The position numbers were made by a program, and so were the translations under genes. The notes below the pieces were generated by a model, which worked only from the letters and a program-made list of their open reading frames with translations, was not told the origin of the DNA and did not search any database. A stretch of DNA of 64,000 bases from Nocardia terrae (GTDB lineage: Bacteria; Actinomycetota; Actinomycetes; Mycobacteriales; Mycobacteriaceae): NCBI RefSeq assembly GCF_009760405.1, contig NZ_WRPP01000016.1:62001-126000 (forward strand). The letters run 5' to 3'. Below, piece by piece: positions 50,023 to 60,900 of the stretch. Each line of letters starts with the position of its first letter. Position 1 is the stretch's first letter.

Positions 50023-50682
50023 CTACTGCGGCGCGGCCTTCTCCCGCGCCTTGCGGTCCAGGAACGCGGTCGGCATGCCCGGCCAGGGGGCGTCGGCCGG
50101 ACGCAATGCCGCCCCGGTGGACCGGGCCGTCATCAAGGCGGTCACACCGGCTACGGCTGTGGCATTGGTGATTTCGCCCGCCAGTGCGGCCTGCGCCGCC
50201 TGCGCCAAAGGCATGCGCAGGACCTGGAGGTCGGCCTCCTCGTGCTCGGGGTCGGGACGGTCGGTTTCGTAGAGTCCCGTGGCCAGGTAGACCCGCAACG
50301 CCTCATCGGTGAACCCCGGCGACAGCGCCACATCGACGAGCACCGACCATTCGCGCGCGGCCAGCCCGGTTTCCTCGGCCAATTCCCGCTTGGCGGCTCC
50401 GAGCGGATCCTCGCCCTGCTCGTCGAGCAGTCCGGCGGGCAGCTCCAGCAGCCGCCGCCCGATCGGATGCCGATACTGGTTGATCAGCACCAGATTCTCG
50501 TCCTCGTCCAGCGCCGCGACGGCCACCGCACCGTGATGCTCGATCACCTCCCGCTCGGCGACCTTCCCGCCGGGCATGACCACCTGGTCCAGCCGCAGTG
50601 CCAGAATCGCGCCGGAGTACACGGTCCGACTGGACAGAACATCGAAATCATGTGCGCCGGGCACCGAACCGGAAGACGTCAT
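50023..50682 (-). CDS. NUDIX hydrolase, ADP-ribose pyrophosphatase-like, 219 aa
   Basis: The Nudix box is complete: G-x5-E-x7-REUxEExGU, here in the stretch from GEDPLGAAKRELAEETGL, preceded by RRLLELPAGLLDEQ as in ADP-ribose pyrophosphatases. The protein hydrolyses nucleotide diphosphate derivatives, most likely ADP-ribose, as its M. tuberculosis counterpart Rv1700 does. ATG 50682 (MTSSGSVPGAHDFDVL) is preferred; upstream codons are unrelated to the family. It lies between pyrG and xerD on the same strand, as in mycobacteria. Confidence 0.93.
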   Translation of the reverse strand: MTSSGSVPGAHDFDVLSSRTVYSGAILALRLDQVVMPGGKVAEREVIEHHGAVAVAALDEDENLVLINQYRHPIGRRLLELPAGLLDEQGEDPLGAAKRELAEETGLAAREWSVLVDVALSPGFTDEALRVYLATGLYETDRPDPEHEEADLQVLRMPLAQAAQAALAGEITNATAVAGVTALMTARSTGAALRPADAPWPGMPTAFLDRKAREKAAPQ

Positions 50683-50821
50683 CCCAAAACCGTATCGCGA
50701 CGCCCCAACCGCCCGTCCCACCGACGTCCCTTCATCGAGTGGCACATCCTGGAGACGTTTTCGGACAAATCTCCTCCGGAATGTGCCGCTCGGCGATCCG
50801 GTTCGAGGTGGGGAGACGCGA

Positions 50822-50855
50822 AACCGCCCGGGCGCGTGGGGCGCTCGGGCGGGTT
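50822..50855 (-). terminator. Hairpin downstream of pyrG
   Basis: AACCGCCCGGGCGC pairs with GCGCTCGGGCGGGTT around GTGGG, with one bulge and one G-T pair. It lies about 29 bases past the pyrG stop on the minus strand. The hairpin would separate pyrG from the NUDIX transcript. Confidence 0.65.
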
Positions 50856-50883
50856 CGGGTGGGAATCTCGGGTGGGCCGAGGG

Positions 50884-52617
<1,734 letters not shown>

Positions 52618-52720
52618 TCACGGTAACACGGATCCCCGGCAGCCATGGAATGCCACGCAGAACGGTTGCCCGCGATTGGCTCGATTCCGCGTGTCGCGGG
52701 CGAGTTTTCCCGTGTCGCGC

Positions 52721-53641
52721 TCAGCGCGGCATGGCGGCGATTGTGAGCGAAGTCGCCTTCGCGCCCGTGCCGTACCGGCCGGTGCCGCCGTTCAACTGCT
52801 CGGTGAGCCCGAGCACCGTGGTGACGCGCCCGATCTCGCGGTCCACGTTGTCGACCGTGGTGACCGTGGCCAGCCCGCCCTCGGACCGCGCCACCGCGAT
52901 CGCGCCCGGACCGTCGGCGGCCCCGTAGCGACCCGCCAGCACCACACCCGCGCTGTGCGAGCGCAGTCCCCCGGCGAACCGGGCGATGATGGTGCCGCGG
53001 TTGTTCTGGTCGGCCCGCGCGCCGTCTCCGGTGACCACCACGGCCAGCTGAGCGGGCTGTACGTCGGCGAAGGTCAGGAAGCCGCCACCGCGCAGCGTCT
53101 CCAGCGCCAGCCCGCGCTCCTGGGGCGTGCCGCGCGACTGGCCGGTGGCGGGATCGTCGAGCAGCACCTGGCCGAGCAGATCGCCCGCGAGGCTGCCCTG
53201 ATCGACCGCGTCGATCTTGAGTTGCGCCCCGGCCGGAACCACGTTCACCAGCGCGGTGCGGAGTCGATCGCCTTCGGAGGAGTCGGTGAACGCGCCGGTG
53301 AGCCCGACCCGCCCGGTGACCGTGGCCCCGGCGGTGGTCAGCGCCGCGGCGACCGCGTCGACATCCCCGCTGTCGGCGTCGGGGGTGGCGAAAACGAGAA
53401 CCGACCGGTTGGCCAGACTGCCTGCCAGAAGTTTGCCCGCCGCCCCCGCGAGGAAGGCGTCCGACGCCTTCACCTGTTCGCTCAGCCGCGCGTTCTCCGC
53501 CCGCAGATCCTCGACCTGCCCCTTGTCGCCCGAGCCGGGAAACAACCCGTGGCCTTGCGTGCGGGTGCCCAGCACCACGCCTACCGCCAGCGCCAGGAAT
53601 ACCGCGGCGATCGAAATCGCGTGGTGGCGAAAGGAAATCAT
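52721..53641 (-). CDS. mctB: MctB/SteB family (DUF3186) envelope protein, 306 aa
   Basis: The counterpart of M. tuberculosis Rv1698. An N-terminal hydrophobic segment (HHAISIAAVFLALAVGVVLG) anchors or exports it. A short coiled coil (VEDLRAENARLSEQVKASDA, about residues 43-62) follows, and the rest is an alternating alpha/beta extracytoplasmic domain. In M. tuberculosis the protein (MctB) was reported as an outer-membrane channel needed for copper resistance. In Corynebacterium glutamicum the same family (SteB) works with SteA in cell separation. The adjacent steA gene 7 bases upstream favours the division role here; the copper role is not excluded. Confidence 0.9.
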   Translation of the reverse strand: MISFRHHAISIAAVFLALAVGVVLGTRTQGHGLFPGSGDKGQVEDLRAENARLSEQVKASDAFLAGAAGKLLAGSLANRSVLVFATPDADSGDVDAVAAALTTAGATVTGRVGLTGAFTDSSEGDRLRTALVNVVPAGAQLKIDAVDQGSLAGDLLGQVLLDDPATGQSRGTPQERGLALETLRGGGFLTFADVQPAQLAVVVTGDGARADQNNRGTIIARFAGGLRSHSAGVVLAGRYGAADGPGAIAVARSEGGLATVTTVDNVDREIGRVTTVLGLTEQLNGGTGRYGTGAKATSLTIAAMPR

Positions 53642-53648
53642 CGCGCCT

Positions 53649-54860
53649 CTATTTCTGCCGGTCCAATAGCCGCTCCACCCAACCCGATCCGCGATGCCAG
53701 GTGTCCGTGGCCCAGGTCAGCGCCTCGCCGCCCATGTGGGTGGCCAGCAATGCGACGATCAGGGCGACCAGCGCGGCCAACACCACCAGCGCGACCGCCC
53801 AGCCGGAACCCCGGTGACGGTACAGCGCCGCAACGGCTTTGGCATCCATCAGCTTGGTGCCCATTTTGAGGCGTGTCAGGAAGGTTGCCGGATTCGAATC
53901 ACGGCGACCACGGTCGAAGAAGTCGTCCAGCGAGGCCGCCGCCCCGACCGTGACGATCAGCGACGCGCCGTGATGATCGGCCAGCAGCAACGCCAGGTCC
54001 GCGGGCGCACCCGAGGACGGGAAGGTGGTCGCGCCGATGCCCAGATCCTGGATGCGCTCCAAACCCTTGGCGTGCCCGTCGGTATCGGCGGGCAGGATCA
54101 CCTCCGCGCCGGACTTGAGCGTGGTGGCGGTGATCTCCTCCGGGTCGCCGACGATCAGGTCGGGCCGATACCCGTTGCGGGTCAAGGTGTCCGCGCCGCG
54201 GCCGACGCCGATCAGGATGGGCGCGTACTCCTTGATGAACGGCCGGATACGCTTGAGATCCTCGATGTGCTCGGGCCCGTCGGCCACCACCACGACATGC
54301 CGCCGCTTCATGTCGATTTCGACATCCGGCACCCCGATTCCATCGATGAGCAGCGAGGATTCGGTGCGAATGAACTCGATGGTGTTGCCGGAGAAGGCTT
54401 CCAGATGATCAGCCAGCCCGTTGCGTGCCTCGATCATGCGTTCGGCGATGGCGGCCTCGGTGAGCTCGATGCCCTCGACGAGCGCCTCGGGTTCCTTCTT
54501 GGACAGCTTGTCCGCGTAGACCACCCCGTCCTCGACGCGCACTCTGATGCCGTCCTTGATGCGCTTGAAGACGTCGGAGCTGACCGCGTCCATCAGCTGA
54601 ATGCCATTGGCGACCAGCACTTCCGGTCCCAGGTTGGGGTACCGTCCGGAAATGGAGGGCGAGGCGTTGATCACCACCGCCACCTGGGCTTCGACCAACC
54701 GGTCGGCGGTGAGCCGATCCAGGTCCATCTCGTCCAGCACGACCACATCGCCGGGCCCGACACGCTGCAACAACCGCCTCGTATTGCGGTCCACCCGAGC
54801 CATCCCGGTGAGACCAGGCAACGTTTCGGTATTGCGCGAAAGCAGGGCCAGCATCTTCAT
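53649..54860 (-). CDS. steA: SteA-family cell-separation protein, 403 aa
   Basis: Corresponds to M. tuberculosis Rv1697. It has a cytoplasmic N-terminal ~340 residues with a thiamine-pyrophosphokinase-like part (VVVVADGPEHIEDLKRI, PDLIVGDPEEITATTLKSGA, SGAPADLALLLADHHGAS). One transmembrane helix (WAVALVVLAALVALIVALLA) and a short outside tail (about 40 residues) follow. In C. glutamicum SteA localises at the septum and, with SteB, activates peptidoglycan hydrolysis for daughter-cell separation. ATG 54860 (MKMLALLSRNTETLPGLTG) matches the conserved start. It is followed 7 bases later by the mctB/steB gene, an operon. Confidence 0.9.
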   Translation of the reverse strand: MKMLALLSRNTETLPGLTGMARVDRNTRRLLQRVGPGDVVVLDEMDLDRLTADRLVEAQVAVVINASPSISGRYPNLGPEVLVANGIQLMDAVSSDVFKRIKDGIRVRVEDGVVYADKLSKKEPEALVEGIELTEAAIAERMIEARNGLADHLEAFSGNTIEFIRTESSLLIDGIGVPDVEIDMKRRHVVVVADGPEHIEDLKRIRPFIKEYAPILIGVGRGADTLTRNGYRPDLIVGDPEEITATTLKSGAEVILPADTDGHAKGLERIQDLGIGATTFPSSGAPADLALLLADHHGASLIVTVGAAASLDDFFDRGRRDSNPATFLTRLKMGTKLMDAKAVAALYRHRGSGWAVALVVLAALVALIVALLATHMGGEALTWATDTWHRGSGWVERLLDRQK

Positions 54861-54975
54861 AACGCTCGATGATTGCCCGAAAGTCTCAACCAATGGTGGA
54901 GGCGCGCCGGTCAGATCGACCTTCGTCACAGTGATGCCACGCACCGACTCGGAATGTCTCCTTCGTGCCTATCTT

Positions 54976-54991
54976 CTTACCGGGCGGTAAG
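54976..54991. promoter_or_regulatory. Palindromic operator upstream of the SRPBCC gene
   Basis: CTTACCG-GG-CGGTAAG is a 7-bp perfect inverted repeat, shaped like TetR-family operators, ending 14 bases before the SRPBCC start codon. No TetR gene is adjacent, so a distant regulator would be needed. Confidence 0.6.
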
Positions 54992-55005
54992 GATATGCTC
55001 CCGTC

Positions 55006-55425
55006 ATGGCCAGCACCACCGTCGACACTGTCCTCCCCGCCCCGCGCGAGACCGTCTACAAGCTCTTCACCGAGCGTGACAGCATCAATCCCTTTGTGCC
55101 CATCACGGTCTCGCTGAAGAAGCCCGGCATCGGCGCGCCGAACGGCGTCGGTGCCCAGTACCACCTCGGCGTCGGCCCGCTCGGCCCGACCGAGGAGACC
55201 ACCGAACTGGTCCCCAATGAACGCATGGTCTACCGCGTCATCGCCGGCGCCCCGGTCAAGCGCCACGTCGGCACCATCAGCTTCTCCGACGCCCCCGGCG
55301 GCACCCGCGTGGTCTACACCATGGAATCCGAGCCCAGCCTCCCCGTGCCCGACTCGATCCTCGAGCCCGGCCTGCGCGCCCTGATCAACCAGCTGATCGG
55401 CGCGGTTCGCAAAGCCATTAAGTAA
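55006..55425 (+). CDS. SRPBCC (START-like) family protein, 139 aa
   Basis: A single helix-grip domain: MASTTVDTVLPAPRETVYKL, FTERDSINPFVPITVSLKKP, PNERMVYRVIAGAPVKRHVG, TRVVYTMESEPSLPVPD and a C-terminal long helix (LEPGLRALINQLIGAVRKAI). Such proteins bind hydrophobic ligands or act as polyketide cyclases. The length of 139 fits. It is the only plus-strand gene interrupting the recN-xerD block and is governed by its own palindromic operator, suggesting an inserted, separately induced function. It is bounded by a strong bidirectional terminator. Confidence 0.88.
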   Translation: MASTTVDTVLPAPRETVYKLFTERDSINPFVPITVSLKKPGIGAPNGVGAQYHLGVGPLGPTEETTELVPNERMVYRVIAGAPVKRHVGTISFSDAPGGTRVVYTMESEPSLPVPDSILEPGLRALINQLIGAVRKAIK

Positions 55426-55440
55426 GCCGAGGCTACGAAA

Positions 55441-55478
55441 CGAATGCCCCCGCATCCATGAGGATGCGGGGGCATTCG
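55441..55478. terminator. Bidirectional terminator between SRPBCC and recN genes
   Basis: A 17-bp perfect stem (55441-55457 with 55462-55478; core GCCCCCGCATCC/GGATGCGGGGGC) with loop ATGA, placed between two convergent stop codons. Confidence 0.88.
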
Positions 55479-55492
55479 CGGTTCCGGAGGGG

Positions 55493-57274
55493 TTACTCCC
55501 CCGAGGCCGCTGCGCCGACCTTCTCGGCGTGGGCGGTGGTGAGCAGTTCCCAGGCGTGGGCGCGGCCGGTTTCGGTATCGCCCATGCCCGCGAGCATGCG
55601 GGCGAGTTCGATGACGCGTTCATCCTGGGTGAGGGCCTTGACGCCGGACTTCACGGCCTTGCCGTCGTCGAGTTTGTCGACCACCAGGTGGGTGTCGGCG
55701 AAGGCGGCCACCTGCGGGAGGTGGGTGACGACGATGACCTGGTGGGTGCGGGCCAGGCGGGCCAGGCGGCGGCCGATCTCGACCGCGGCGCGGCCGCCGA
55801 CGCCGGCGTCGACCTCGTCGAAGACCATGGTGGTGCCGTGTTCGGAACTGGCCAGGACCACCTCGAGGGCGAGCATGATGCGGGAGAGCTCACCGCCGGA
55901 GGCGCTCTTGCTCAATGGCAGGGGGTGGGCTCCGGAGTGGGCGGCCAGGCGGAATTCCACCTCGTCGACACCGGTGGAGCCGGCGTGGAGTTCGACGCCG
56001 TCGATGACCAGCGGGGCCGAATCCTGAACGCCCGCGGGCACGGGACCGACACCGACCTCGAGCCGGGCCCGCCCCATGGCCAGACCGCCCAGTTCGGTGC
56101 TCACGGCCGACGCCAGCTTGCCCGCCGCCTTGGTGCGGGCCGCGGTCAGCTTGCGAGCGGTCTCGCGGACCTTCTCCGCGGCGGATTCGACATCGGCGGC
56201 GAGGGCGGCGAGCGCCTCCTCCGACACGTCGAGCGACGACAGCCGGATGCGCGCCTCGTCGGCCCACTTGATCACGCCGTCGATATTCGGCGCGTACTTG
56301 CGGGTCAGCGTCTTCAGCTCGGCCTGGCGGGTGAGCATGGATTCGAGCGCGCCCGGATCCGACGGCAGATCCGACAGATACGAACTGAGCTCGGTGGTCA
56401 GATCCACGATCACCGAGATCGCCTCGCCCAGACGCGGACCCATCTCGGACAGCTTCGGATCGTCGGACGCTTCGATGCGGGCGCGGGCGGTGCCCAGCAG
56501 ATCCAGCGCCCCGGCGTCCTCACCCGGCGAGTCGGCGGGACCGGCCAGCGCGTCGTGGGCGGTGGCGGCGGCCTCGCGCAGCGAATCCAGATCCGAGAGC
56601 CGGCGCACCTCGGTCACCAGGTGATCGTCCTCGCCGGGTTCCGGTGCGATGGCATCGATTTCGGCCAGCGACTGGGTCAGATGATCGGCTTCCAGGGCCA
56701 GCTCCCGGCTGCGCGCGGTCCGCTCCAGCAGCTGATTGCGCTTGTCCAGCCAGGTCTTTCGCGCCTTCTGGTACTTGGCCAGCAGCGGGGCCACGGCATC
56801 GGCGGCGAACTGGTCCAGCGCGTGCAGCTGCTGGTCCGGGCGCTGCAGCCGCAGCTGGTCGTTCTGGCCGTGCACGGTCAGCAAAGGAGTCGTGAAGTCC
56901 GACAACACCGATGCGGGCACACTGCGCCCGCCCAGGTGGGCGCGGGAACGCCCGTCACTGCCGACGGTCCGCACGGCGATCACGCTGCCGTCGTCATCGC
57001 GTTCGGCCCCCGAGGACTCCAGTACCTCTTCGACCTCCCCGAGCGCGCCGTCGTGCACCTCGTCGACGGTGAACCGGCCCTCGACCACGGCCCGAGACGC
57101 CCCCAGGCGCACCCGTCCGGCGTCGGCGCGCGCCCCGCTGAGCAGGTGCAGGCTGGTGACGACCATCGTCTTGCCCGCACCGGTCTCACCGGTCAGAACG
57201 GTCAAACCTTCATGGAATTGCGCGGTGGCGGTGGAGATTACCCCCAGCCCGTCAATCCTGATCTCTGTCAGCAC
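55493..57274 (-). CDS. recN: DNA repair protein RecN, 593 aa
   Basis: An SMC-like ATPase acting in double-strand-break repair. Walker A GETGAGKT at 29-36, [20 protein letters not shown] (RecN-specific H-G-Q motif), a central coiled-coil region (~150-400), and the C-terminal ATPase half with [20 protein letters not shown] and [20 protein letters not shown]. The start GTG 57274 has GGAGAG upstream and is close to the conserved [10 protein letters not shown]; a longer frame exists. It overlaps the nadK 3' end by 23 bases, as expected for the nadK-recN operon known from many actinobacteria. Confidence 0.95.
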   Translation of the reverse strand: MLTEIRIDGLGVISTATAQFHEGLTVLTGETGAGKTMVVTSLHLLSGARADAGRVRLGASRAVVEGRFTVDEVHDGALGEVEEVLESSGAERDDDGSVIAVRTVGSDGRSRAHLGGRSVPASVLSDFTTPLLTVHGQNDQLRLQRPDQQLHALDQFAADAVAPLLAKYQKARKTWLDKRNQLLERTARSRELALEADHLTQSLAEIDAIAPEPGEDDHLVTEVRRLSDLDSLREAAATAHDALAGPADSPGEDAGALDLLGTARARIEASDDPKLSEMGPRLGEAISVIVDLTTELSSYLSDLPSDPGALESMLTRQAELKTLTRKYAPNIDGVIKWADEARIRLSSLDVSEEALAALAADVESAAEKVRETARKLTAARTKAAGKLASAVSTELGGLAMGRARLEVGVGPVPAGVQDSAPLVIDGVELHAGSTGVDEVEFRLAAHSGAHPLPLSKSASGGELSRIMLALEVVLASSEHGTTMVFDEVDAGVGGRAAVEIGRRLARLARTHQVIVVTHLPQVAAFADTHLVVDKLDDGKAVKSGVKALTQDERVIELARMLAGMGDTETGRAHAWELLTTAHAEKVGAAASGE

Positions 57275-58292
57275 TCGTGCTCTCCGTTCGGCGGTCTTCA
57301 ATCTCGCCTACGCTCGGGCGCTGCGTGGTTACGCTAGCTGCCGCCTCCGCGCCTGACCGCGCAGACGGGCGGCCTCGCCAGCCTGTCACGGGCAACTGGA
57401 ATTTGCGCACCATCCGATCGGCGAACGGCGCGGAATCGAGCCGAACCAAGCCAACCGGTTCGGTCCCGCGGACCGTTTCGACCCGGCCGCCCCGCGGCAG
57501 TGCGAGGGTGCGGCGGCCATCGAGGAAAACAATCGCATCGTGGCCCGTCGCCACGGTTTCCACCGCGATCACCGACTCCGGGCTGGTCACCAGGGGTCGC
57601 GCGAACAGGGCATGGGCATTGGACGGAATCACCAGCAGCGCTTCGAGTTCCGGCCACACCACCGGCCCGCCCGCAGAGAAGGCGTATGCGGTGGACCCGG
57701 TCGGAGTGGCGATCAGCACACCGTCGCAGCCGAACGCCGACACCGGGCGCCCGTCGACCTCGAGCACCACCTCGAGAACGCCCATGCGCGCGGCATTCTC
57801 GATGCTGGCCTCGTTCAGCGCCCAGCCGCGCTCGGTCACCACATCGTCGACGCGCACGGTGACATCGATGGTCATCCGCTGCTCGACGGTGTAGTCGCGC
57901 CGCACCACCTGCGACAGCGCCTCGTCCAGGTGGTCCGCCTCGGCCTCGGTGAGAAAACCGATGCGGCCCATATTGATTCCCAGCACCGGCACCCGGGCGC
58001 TGCGCGCCAGCTCGGCCGCGCGCAGGAAGGTGCCGTCCCCGCCGAGCGCGAGCACCATCTCGGTGCCCACCGCCGCGTCCGGATTGTGCGCCATGACCCG
58101 CGCCGGGTACCCGTCGGCCACGCCGTCCTCGTCGACGTCGAAGCGCGTGCTGTAGGCCTCGTCCTCGAGGACCCGCAGCCCGATTCCGGCACCGCACAGA
58201 ATCTTCGCCACGCGATGCGCGGTATCGGTGATCTCCGGCCGTCCGGGATGCGCGACCAGCAGCACTTCTCTGGCCGGGCTAGCCGCGTTCAC
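57252..58292 (-). CDS. nadK: NAD kinase, 346 aa
   Basis: Phosphorylates NAD to NADP (M. tuberculosis PpnK, Rv1695). GGDG (84-87, [15 protein letters not shown]), [32 protein letters not shown], the [20 protein letters not shown] segment and the [17 protein letters not shown] region are diagnostic. The C-terminal ~30 residues are a variable polar tail extending past the recN start. The start GTG 58292 overlaps the tlyA stop by 4 bases, so tlyA-nadK-recN is a coupled operon. Confidence 0.96.
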   Translation of the reverse strand: MNAASPAREVLLVAHPGRPEITDTAHRVAKILCGAGIGLRVLEDEAYSTRFDVDEDGVADGYPARVMAHNPDAAVGTEMVLALGGDGTFLRAAELARSARVPVLGINMGRIGFLTEAEADHLDEALSQVVRRDYTVEQRMTIDVTVRVDDVVTERGWALNEASIENAARMGVLEVVLEVDGRPVSAFGCDGVLIATPTGSTAYAFSAGGPVVWPELEALLVIPSNAHALFARPLVTSPESVIAVETVATGHDAIVFLDGRRTLALPRGGRVETVRGTEPVGLVRLDSAPFADRMVRKFQLPVTGWRGRPSARSGAEAAASVTTQRPSVGEIEDRRTESTSADRDQD

Positions 58293-59185
58293 TGTGGACC
58301 CTCCTGCACCGCACGATCGATCAGCGCCGCCACGCGCGACGCCTCTCCCTGCTTCATGTCACCGTCTGCATCGTATGCGGCCCCACCGACGTTCGCGCCG
58401 TCACCGGGCTCGGTGCCCGTTTCCTGTGGTTCGGATTCCTTCCGCAGCCACAGGAAATACTCGACATTGCCCGACGGGCCGGGTAGCGGGCTGGCCACCA
58501 CGCCACGCGTCCGCAGCCCGAGTTTCGCTGCCGCGGCGGCGACTTCGCGCACCACCTCGGCGCGCAGGGCCGGATCCCGCACCACGCCACCGGCTCCCAC
58601 CCGATCCTTGCCGACCTCGAACTGCGGCTTCACCATGGGCAGCAGATCCGCACCGGGAGCGGCGCAGGCGGCCAGCGCGGGCAGCACCAGGGCCAGCGAG
58701 ATGAACGACAGGTCGGTGACCACCAAATCGACTGTGCCGCCGATGAGTTCGGGCGTCAATTGCCGGACGTTGGTGCGGTCGTGCACGTGGACGCGGTCAT
58801 CGTTCTGCAGCCGCCAGATGAGCTGGCCGTATCCGACATCGGCGGCCACGACCTCTTTCGCACCGCGCGACAGCAACACATCGGTGAATCCGCCGGTGGA
58901 CGCGCCCGCGTCCAGGCACCGCTTGCCCGCCACCGACACGCCCTGCGGCTCGAACGCCTCCAGCGCGCCGAGCAGCTTGTGCGCGCCCCGCGAGGCCCAC
59001 TGCACCTCGTCCGGTTCCTCCCGCACCAGCAGCGGCGTCCCCGCCTCGACTCCGGTCGCCGGTTTGGTGGCGACCGACCCATTGATCAGGACGCGGCCCG
59101 CACTGATCAGCTCGCTCGCGTGTTCCCGCGACCGCGCCAATCCGCGGCGAACCAATTCCGCGTCCACCCGCGCGCGCCTGGCCAC
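58289..59185 (-). CDS. tlyA: TlyA-type rRNA 2'-O-methyltransferase, 298 aa
   Basis: Methylates 16S and 23S rRNA (C1409 and C1920 in M. tuberculosis), which is required for capreomycin sensitivity. The N-terminal S4 RNA-binding domain ([40 protein letters not shown]) and SAM-binding FtsJ-like domain ([20 protein letters not shown]; glycine motif at 92-99) are intact. [20 protein letters not shown] is the family's catalytic lysine region. The protein has ~30 extra polar residues at the C-terminus ([16 protein letters not shown]). GTG 59185 lies directly after the stop of the small upstream gene. Confidence 0.94.
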   Translation of the reverse strand: MARRARVDAELVRRGLARSREHASELISAGRVLINGSVATKPATGVEAGTPLLVREEPDEVQWASRGAHKLLGALEAFEPQGVSVAGKRCLDAGASTGGFTDVLLSRGAKEVVAADVGYGQLIWRLQNDDRVHVHDRTNVRQLTPELIGGTVDLVVTDLSFISLALVLPALAACAAPGADLLPMVKPQFEVGKDRVGAGGVVRDPALRAEVVREVAAAAAKLGLRTRGVVASPLPGPSGNVEYFLWLRKESEPQETGTEPGDGANVGGAAYDADGDMKQGEASRVAALIDRAVQEGPQ

Positions 59186-59186
59186 C

Positions 59187-59498
59187 TCAGATCTTGTCCA
59201 CCGTGGCCAGGGCCTGCACCAGGACATCGTGCGCCTGCTCGAGAATCTTGGCCCGCCGCACGATATCGGTGCCCTCCGAGTGCACGCTGGGCGCGCCCGG
59301 GAAGCCCGGATTCGGTGCGCCCGCCGACAATTCGGCCAGCAGCGCGTCGACCTCCGCCTTGACCCGCTGCGGGTCGGCGAACTCCTGATTCGCACCCGCC
59401 AGATGCTGCCCGGGCAGGGGCACATCAGGCCGTGGACCCGGCGTCGCCGATTGCGACCCCGGTGCGGGAATCTGGGGGTGAGGCATGGGCGTAGTCAT
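59187..59498 (-). CDS. Small conserved protein of the tlyA operon (Rv1693-like), 103 aa
   Basis: Residues ~1-45 are Pro/Gly/Ala-rich and variable. The C-terminal ~55 residues form a predicted helical hairpin (RVKAEVDALLAELSA, then VHSEGTDIVRRAKILEQAHD, VLVQALATVDKI). A short protein with this helical end is found directly before tlyA in mycobacteria (Rv1693). Function is unknown. ATG 59498 was chosen; an upstream ATG would extend it by 13 residues without similarity. Its TGA is separated from the tlyA GTG by one base, implying coupling. Confidence 0.8.
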   Translation of the reverse strand: MTTPMPHPQIPAPGSQSATPGPRPDVPLPGQHLAGANQEFADPQRVKAEVDALLAELSAGAPNPGFPGAPSVHSEGTDIVRRAKILEQAHDVLVQALATVDKI

Positions 59499-59626
59499 CG
59501 TGGCGACAACGCTACCCGAACTCGCATTCGAACACACGTACCCCGCCGCATCCCGATCCCGCCGCCGACCGGGCCGCTCCGCGCGGCGGGGAAAACCTGT
59601 TGCGGCCCCCTGACAGGATGGGGCAA

Positions 59627-60385
59627 ATGGACAGCGACTTCGAGAAACTCATCGCCGAGGCCGATTCGGTCTCGGTCGACGGCTGGGACTTCTCCTGGCT
59701 CGACGGACGCGCCACCGAAGCGCGGCCGTCCTGGGGATATCAGAAGCAGCAGGCCCGCCGCCTCGCGACCGCGCACGCCGCCCTCGATATCCAGACCGGC
59801 GGCGGCGAGGTCCTCGCCGAAGCGGAAACGTTCCCGCCGACCATGGTGGCCACCGAATCCTGGCCGCCCAACCTGGTCAAGGCGACCCGGCTGTTGCACC
59901 CGCGCGGCGCGGTCGTGGTCGCCGATCCGGACGAACCGCCGCTCCCCTTCGCCGATGCCGCCTTCGACCTGGTCACCAGCCGGCATCCGGCCACCATCTG
60001 GTGGGACGAGATCGCCCGCGTGCTGCAGCCCGGCGGGACCTATTTCGCCCAGCACGTCGGTCCCGCCAGCGTCTTCGAACTGGTCGAATACTTCCTCGGC
60101 CCGCAGCCGGAAGCGCGGCGCGGCCGGGATCCGGAGACCGAGGCCGCCCAGGCCCGCGCGGCCGGGCTGGAGATCGTGCAGTCGCGGCCGGAGCGGCTTC
60201 GGGTGGAGTTCAACGACATCGGCGCGGTCGTCTACTTCCTGCGCAAGGTGATCTGGATGGTGCCCAGCTTCACCGTCGACGGCTACCGCGACCGGCTCCG
60301 GGACCTGCACGAGCAGATCACCGCCGACGGGCCCTTCGTCGCCTACTCGGCCCGCACCCTGGTCGAGGCGCGAAAGCCGATGTGA
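59627..60385 (+). CDS. Class I SAM-dependent methyltransferase-like protein, 252 aa
   Basis: The protein shows the methyltransferase layout. TAHAALDIQTGGGEVLAEAE is a degenerate motif I (DxxTGGGE instead of DxGxGxG), DEPPLPFADAAFDLVTSRHP is motif IV, and WWDEIARVLQPGGTYFAQHV is the post-II region. YFLRKVIWMVPSFTVDGYRD near the C-terminus resembles actinobacterial methyltransferases of unknown target. ATG 59627 follows AGGA at suitable spacing; ATG 59618 is an alternative. It is inserted against the direction of the conserved minus-strand operon and is convergent with the GNAT gene 4 bases away. Confidence 0.85.
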   Translation: MDSDFEKLIAEADSVSVDGWDFSWLDGRATEARPSWGYQKQQARRLATAHAALDIQTGGGEVLAEAETFPPTMVATESWPPNLVKATRLLHPRGAVVVADPDEPPLPFADAAFDLVTSRHPATIWWDEIARVLQPGGTYFAQHVGPASVFELVEYFLGPQPEARRGRDPETEAAQARAAGLEIVQSRPERLRVEFNDIGAVVYFLRKVIWMVPSFTVDGYRDRLRDLHEQITADGPFVAYSARTLVEARKPM

Positions 60386-60389
60386 GACT

Positions 60390-60827
60390 TCACACCTCGT
60401 ATGTGAAGTGATGCGACGTGATGGCGAAGTGATTGCGCATGTACAGCCGGTGCGCGGCGGCTCGGTTGGCGTTCACGCCCGAATCGAGTTGCACCGATTC
60501 ACATCCCAGCCGCCTCGCCTCGTCCTTGACCCACGCGATCAAGGCGTCGCCGTAGCCGCGACCGCGCGCTTCCGGCAAGGTGCTCAGGTCGTCGACGTAG
60601 AGATGGCGGCCCCACGCCGACATGAACGTCTCCCGGTAGCCCAGGACCGACAGGGCTTCGTCGGTGGTCCCGTCGAAGGCTCCCATCAGCCGATAGCCCT
60701 GCGGCCGCAGCCGGGTGTCGATCACGTCGACGATCGCGTCCACCGACTCCCAGCGCGGCCGCAACTCCAGCAGGGCTCGCGCGCCGAGCTTGGTCTCCCC
60801 TTCGGTGATCTCCCTGATCTCGGTCAT
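60390..60827 (-). CDS. GNAT-family N-acetyltransferase, 145 aa
   Basis: A compact single-domain GNAT: MSAWGRHLYVDDLSTLPEAR, GRGYGDALIAWVKDEARRLG carries the acetyl-CoA loop (RGRGYG), and LDSGVNANRAAAHRLYMRNH is the C-terminal helix and strand, with the frequent H-R-L-Y-M/F motif of small-molecule or protein N-acetyltransferases. Length is typical. ATG 60827 was chosen since the upstream frame reads into non-conserved Arg-rich sequence. It lies between the methyltransferase and the HAD gene; the acceptor is unknown. Confidence 0.9.
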   Translation of the reverse strand: MTEIREITEGETKLGARALLELRPRWESVDAIVDVIDTRLRPQGYRLMGAFDGTTDEALSVLGYRETFMSAWGRHLYVDDLSTLPEARGRGYGDALIAWVKDEARRLGCESVQLDSGVNANRAAAHRLYMRNHFAITSHHFTYEV

Positions 60828-60900
60828 GTCATCGACGCTATCGGACCAGGTGGCCTTGTCATATGACCAATCAGCGGGAAATTCAGCAGGCCACTTCGCG

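Noticed and set aside
57540-60251. Plus-strand open frame of about 900 codons opposite nadK and tlyA
   Set aside because: Antisense shadow of conserved genes, Arg/Pro-rich with no family pattern.
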